Below are positions 4,532-7,610 of a stretch of 7,610 nt of DNA, in pieces. The position numbers and the translations under genes were made by a program. Each line of letters opens with the position of its first letter. Within the stretch, counting starts at the first letter, position 1. The notes beneath the pieces were generated by a model. That model ran no database searches, was not told where the DNA came from, and saw only the letters and a list, made by a program, of their open reading frames with translations. Where the stretch lies: assembly GCA_046712825.1 (NCBI GenBank), contig JBKKCR010000071.1, forward strand, positions 1 to 7,610. Direction: 5' to 3'. The stretch is from DATFGK01 sp046712825 (lineage in GTDB: Bacteria > Actinomycetota > AC-67).

Positions 4532-6357
4532 GCGCCGTTACCGAGGACGCGGACGTCACCCGACCGTTTCGTGAATCCCGTCGCGTCGAGGTGCTCGAGC
4601 AGCGGGATCAGGTACTTCCTGCTCATGCCGAGCAGCTCGCGGATACGCGAAGCCGTGAGCGGGCCGTGGTCGCCGATGGCCTGCGCGATCGCCTTCTTGG
4701 CGTCTTCGAAAGGGTCTCGGGCGAACGCGATGTCGGCCGACACCTTGACGATCTCCCCTCCGTCGCCCAGCGCTGCAACGAGGTCGGCGCCGTGGCTCGC
4801 GACGAGCTCCTTCAGCGCCGGCGGGGCCAGGCCGGCGGCTCGGAGCGTCCCGAGCGCGCGGTCGCGGGCCGCCTGATGCTCGGGAGACAAGGTCACCTGG
4901 TGGGACGTGAGGCGGAGCAGCGGACCGTCGGAGGCGACCCGGCCGGCAAGTGCGTCGGAGAAGGCTGAGAACAGCTTGGCATCTTTGAACCCTGCCGCGG
5001 TCCTGGCCTCTTCGCGGGACATGCCGCGAGCGAGTGGATTCGCTTCGTGGAAGGCGCGCAACGTGCCGACGAGTGCTTCGGTCGCGCGTCCCAGCCACGC
5101 GGCGGAAACGGCGTATCCGCGGATCGGGCCCTCGGACGGTGCGATGCCGGCGAGCCAGTGCAGGTCGGAAGCGGGAATGCAGCCGCGCTCGTCGATGACG
5201 GCAGCAGCGAAGCCGCCGCGTCCCGCGTCCCGGCGGGCCGTGAGCTCGACGACCCGGGTGGTCTTCTCCGCGGCGCCGAGCCGCGAGCGCGCCGGATGCG
5301 CGTCCAGGATCATCCCTCCGCCGACGGTCTCGCTGCGCCCGATGTCGCGCAGAACGAAGCGGTCGAAGGCTTCGGCGACGATCGGCTCGCTCAATGCCAG
5401 CCGCGCGAACGAGCCGTCGTGGGAGATCGTTCGCGCGTCGAACAAGCGCAGTCGCGCGTCGACCTCGGCCGACCCCACATGGAGCTTGTAGGCACCCCGC
5501 GATCCGATCGCGTGACCGACGCCCCGGACTGGACGCATCCAGACGTCGAGCATCGTGGTCGGTCTCCATCGTCCCGGCCTTACCACCGCATCGCCGCGGC
5601 GGATCGCGCTCCGGTCGAGCCCGGCGATATTCAGCGCCACCCGGCTCCCGGGCTGGGCCTCGTCGCGGTTGCGCTTGTGCGTCTGGATGGAGCGGATTCG
5701 CCCTTTGCCGCCGCCCGGCAGGATCTCGATCTCGTCGTCGACGCGCAGCCTGCCGCCGGTCAGCGTGCCGGTAACGACGGTGCCGGCGCCCTTGATGGAG
5801 AAGGATCGATCGACGAAAAGCCGCGGCCGGTCGCGGTCGGCGCTCTCCGGCGTCCGGTCGAGCAGCGTCTCGATCGCCGCGATGAGTGCATCGAGCCCTT
5901 CGCCGCCGATCGCGGAAACGGGAACGATCGGAGCGCCTTCGAGCGTGGTCCCTTCCAAACGCCCCGCGATCGCGGAACAGATCGCGTTCAACTGGTCGCG
6001 GTCCACGAGGTCGCTCTTGGTGAGCGCCACGACACCGCCGCGCGTGCCGAGGAGGTCGAGGATCGCCAGATGCTCCTCCGACTGCGGCTTCCAGCCTTCG
6101 TTCGCTGCGACGACGAAGATCGTCGCGTCGATCGAGCCGGCGCCGGCGAGCATGTTGGATACGAACCGCTCGTGGCCGGGGACGTCCACGATCCCCACCT
6201 CTCCATGTCTCTTAAGCGTGAGCCAGGCGAACCCGAGATCGATGGTGAGCCCGCGGGCTTTCTCTTCTGCGAGCCGGTCGGGGTCGATGCCGGTGAGCCG
6301 CTCGATCAGCGTGCTCTTGCCGTGATCGACGTGCCCGGCGGTGCCCAGGACGTGCAT
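4528..6357 (-). CDS. selB: Selenocysteine-specific elongation factor SelB
   Basis: A 609-residue GTPase that carries selenocysteyl-tRNA to ribosomes paused at UGA codons marked by a SECIS hairpin. GTPase motifs: G1 GHVDHGKST (8-16), G2 around GLTIDLGF (36-43), G3 DVPGHE (58-63), G4 TKSD (113-116), G5 SAI (148-150). EF-Tu-like barrel domains follow, with FSIKGAGTVVTGT in the first. The C-terminal third is the SelB-specific winged-helix domain that binds SECIS RNA, ending in the typical GMSRKYLIPLLEHLD and DVRVL motifs. The length matches E. coli SelB (about 614), so it is full-length. The ATG overlaps the TGA of the DsbA-like gene (TGATG), implying reinitiation. Its TAG overlaps the convergent RidA stop by 4 nt, leaving no room for a separate terminator. 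Its presence means the organism makes selenoproteins, although none is seen here. Confidence 0.97.
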   Translation of the reverse strand: MHVLGTAGHVDHGKSTLIERLTGIDPDRLAEEKARGLTIDLGFAWLTLKRHGEVGIVDVPGHERFVSNMLAGAGSIDATIFVVAANEGWKPQSEEHLAILDLLGTRGGVVALTKSDLVDRDQLNAICSAIAGRLEGTTLEGAPIVPVSAIGGEGLDALIAAIETLLDRTPESADRDRPRLFVDRSFSIKGAGTVVTGTLTGGRLRVDDEIEILPGGGKGRIRSIQTHKRNRDEAQPGSRVALNIAGLDRSAIRRGDAVVRPGRWRPTTMLDVWMRPVRGVGHAIGSRGAYKLHVGSAEVDARLRLFDARTISHDGSFARLALSEPIVAEAFDRFVLRDIGRSETVGGGMILDAHPARSRLGAAEKTTRVVELTARRDAGRGGFAAAVIDERGCIPASDLHWLAGIAPSEGPIRGYAVSAAWLGRATEALVGTLRAFHEANPLARGMSREEARTAAGFKDAKLFSAFSDALAGRVASDGPLLRLTSHQVTLSPEHQAARDRALGTLRAAGLAPPALKELVASHGADLVAALGDGGEIVKVSADIAFARDPFEDAKKAIAQAIGDHGPLTASRIRELLGMSRKYLIPLLEHLDATGFTKRSGDVRVLGNGA

Positions 6358-6941
6358 CAGCGCGGTACGCGCGTGCGTTTGAACTCGTTCAGATCGCCGC
6401 GATGGAGGTTGCTCAGGAGTTCGTCGATGTCTTCGGGTGTCGCGGGACGCATGAGCCGGACGAACACGGCGTCCTCGCCTTGGATCAGGGTCGGCACGCC
6501 GAAGACGGCCCAGCGATCGACCGCTTCCGTGTGCTCGGCGGCCAGCGTCTGGATCGGGCGGTCGGAGGCGACCTCTTTCGCGACCGCGTCCGGATCCAGA
6601 CCGGCAGCCGACGCCGCCGCGCGCAGCTCTTCTTCGATGAGCCGCTTGCCGTGCACGTGGCGGATGTCGAAGACGCGGAGATGGAACTCACCGAACTGCC
6701 CGGGGAAGGAGTCGCGAACCGCGAGCGCCCACTCGAGCGCTCGGACACCGGTGCCCCGCCCGTCCGGCGGTCGCTCCCACACCGGGGGATCACCTTCGGG
6801 GACGTGCACCTGATCGAGGGAGAACGGCAGGAATCGAGCGGTCCAGTCGTGGCCGTCGCGCAGCCCGGCCACCAAACCGATGTGCATGTGGCGTGCGAAC
6901 GGGCACCGATAATCGAAGGTGATCGCGAAATCTCGAGGCAT
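6357..6941 (-). CDS. DsbA-family thioredoxin-fold protein within the sel operon
   Basis: A 194-residue protein with the DsbA/HCCA-isomerase type of thioredoxin fold. A first strand, FAITFDY, leads to C13-P-F-A at the active-site helix. There is a helical insertion (about 60-140) and then GVPT (148-151) with the cis-proline Pro150. Cys13 is the only cysteine, so it cannot form the CxxC disulfide of DsbA; a mixed-disulfide, mycothiol-dependent or isomerase-type role is more likely. No signal peptide is seen, so it is cytosolic. It starts 10 nt after the selA stop and its TGA overlaps the selB ATG, making it a coupled member of a selA-dsbA-selB operon. A role in selenium or thiol chemistry is inferred only from position. 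Alternatively it may be a general detoxification enzyme carried in the operon. Confidence 0.85.
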   Translation of the reverse strand: MPRDFAITFDYRCPFARHMHIGLVAGLRDGHDWTARFLPFSLDQVHVPEGDPPVWERPPDGRGTGVRALEWALAVRDSFPGQFGEFHLRVFDIRHVHGKRLIEEELRAAASAAGLDPDAVAKEVASDRPIQTLAAEHTEAVDRWAVFGVPTLIQGEDAVFVRLMRPATPEDIDELLSNLHRGDLNEFKRTRVPR

Positions 6942-6951
6942 GCGAGTAACC

Positions 6952-7610
6952 CTAAACGGTCCGACCCGGACGCGGACGGGCGCTCAGTGCCGCCTGGAGG
7001 GCAGCCGCAAGGACGTCGTCCTCAGCAGGGTCCACGGTGCGGAGGTCCAGGACGAAGCGCTCGTCCTCGAGGCGGCCGATCACCGGCGGGTCGTTCGCGC
7101 GCAACACGGCGGCCAGGATGCTCGGGCGCGGATGCCGGGCGACGAGCAGGACGGTTGCCAGCGCCTGCCCCGGCAGTGAGCCGCCGCCGGTGACGCTGCT
7201 GCCCGGTTCGACGGTCACCTCGCCGGGCGGCAAGGCGGCGACCAATCGATCGGCTCGCGCCCGGATCTCTTCAACGGAGGACGCGATCGCGCGGACGGCG
7301 GGGATGCTTCCCGTTTCTCCTCGCGCGTGCGCCAGGGCCGTCGCCTCCATCGCGGCGAGGGTGAGCTTGTCGGCTCGGACGGCGCGCGCGATCGGGCTAC
7401 GGCGGCATGCATCCATGAGCACGCGCCGGCCGACGAGCACCCCTGCCTGCGGTCCGCCGAGGAGCTTGTCTCCAGAGAAGCACACCAAGTCACAGCCGGC
7501 CGCGATCGCGCCGGCCGCGCTCGGCTCGCCGGACAGCCGGTCGTCCTGTTGCAGCAGTCCGCTCCCGATGTCGTAGAGGAGCGACACGCCGGCCTCGTGC
7601 GTGATCGCCA
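6952..7610 (-). CDS. selA: L-seryl-tRNA(Sec) selenium transferase SelA (5' end cut by window edge)
   Basis: The C-terminal 218 residues of SelA, the PLP enzyme that turns Ser-tRNA(Sec) into Sec-tRNA(Sec) using selenophosphate. The reading frame is open to the right edge. The fragment starts in the fold around YDIGSGLL and contains SGDKLLGGPQAG, in which the Lys (codon 7465-7467) is the PLP-binding residue. ADKLTLAAMEAT and a C-terminal domain with LPGQALA and PPVIGRLEDERFVLDLRTV follow as in the family. Full-length SelA is about 450-470 residues, so roughly half is missing. It is the most upstream visible gene of a minus-strand operon with the DsbA-like gene (10-nt gap) and selB. selD and the tRNA gene selC may lie beyond the edge. 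A GTG at 7587 is internal and not the start. Confidence 0.96.
   Translation of the reverse strand, partial: AITHEAGVSLLYDIGSGLLQQDDRLSGEPSAAGAIAAGCDLVCFSGDKLLGGPQAGVLVGRRVLMDACRRSPIARAVRADKLTLAAMEATALAHARGETGSIPAVRAIASSVEEIRARADRLVAALPPGEVTVEPGSSVTGGGSLPGQALATVLLVARHPRPSILAAVLRANDPPVIGRLEDERFVLDLRTVDPAEDDVLAAALQAALSARPRPGRTV

Noticed and set aside
6309..6359. Read-through of the TGA that ends the DsbA-like gene as selenocysteine, suggested by the sel operon context
   Set aside because: Read-through would add only about 16 unrelated residues before the next stop, the TGA is fully explained by the TGATG overlap with selB, and I see no convincing SECIS hairpin just downstream.
5047..6813. Long plus-strand open frame (588 codons) across selB and the DsbA-like gene
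   Set aside because: It lies opposite recognised genes with clear family motifs; its translation is Arg/Asp-rich with no domain, as expected for the complementary strand of GC-rich coding DNA.
1..7610. CRISPR arrays, tRNA genes (including selC), insertion sequences, attachment sites
   Set aside because: I saw no regularly spaced repeats, no tRNA-like cloverleaf, no transposase motif and no terminal inverted repeats in the non-coding stretches, which are all short.

Overview
The window is high-GC DNA that looks actinobacterial (Actinomycetota). It carries a WhiB-family iron-sulfur regulator, which is essentially restricted to that phylum and its phages. GTG starts, 1-4 nt start/stop overlaps and a near-leaderless start are also present. 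I cannot assign a genus. Gene content resembles an uncultivated or lightly studied actinobacterium that makes selenocysteine.

Layout: (1) 1-1908, minus strand: two adjacent ArsA/Get3-type P-loop ATPases joined by a 4-nt ATGA overlap. The downstream one runs off the left edge through a very G-rich tract. (2) 1975-3282, plus strand: a long-form NfeD membrane protein, divergent from the ATPases and with a probable near-leaderless start. (3) 3283-3494: a 212-nt leader or promoter region with an unusually AT-rich patch, followed by a WhiB-family gene (3495-3761) and a perfect 13-bp terminator-like hairpin. (4) 3910-4531, plus strand: a two-gene unit of a 51-residue DUF4177-type protein and a RidA/YjgF-family protein, behind a recognisable promoter. 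(5) 4528-7610, minus strand: a selA - DsbA-like - selB operon, with selA cut by the right edge. selB converges on the RidA gene and their stop codons overlap.

How the genes fit together: paired ArsA ATPases, a WhiB regulator, the small DUF4177 protein and a RidA protein also sit close together in Mycobacterium tuberculosis (Rv3678c-Rv3681c region, whiB4), so this is a conserved actinobacterial neighbourhood; the orientations here differ. Its unifying role is not established, but redox sensing, protein targeting or membrane quality control, and reactive-metabolite clean-up are plausible themes. The right half is the selenocysteine insertion machinery: SelA makes Sec-tRNA and SelB delivers it to the ribosome. 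A single-cysteine thioredoxin-fold protein is embedded between them. No selC tRNA, selD or selenoprotein gene is visible here.

I did not find a convincing wholly new system. The points most worth a second look are the DsbA-like gene inside the sel operon, the complementary active-site substitutions in the ATPase pair, and the probable loss of the catalytic lysine in NfeD.
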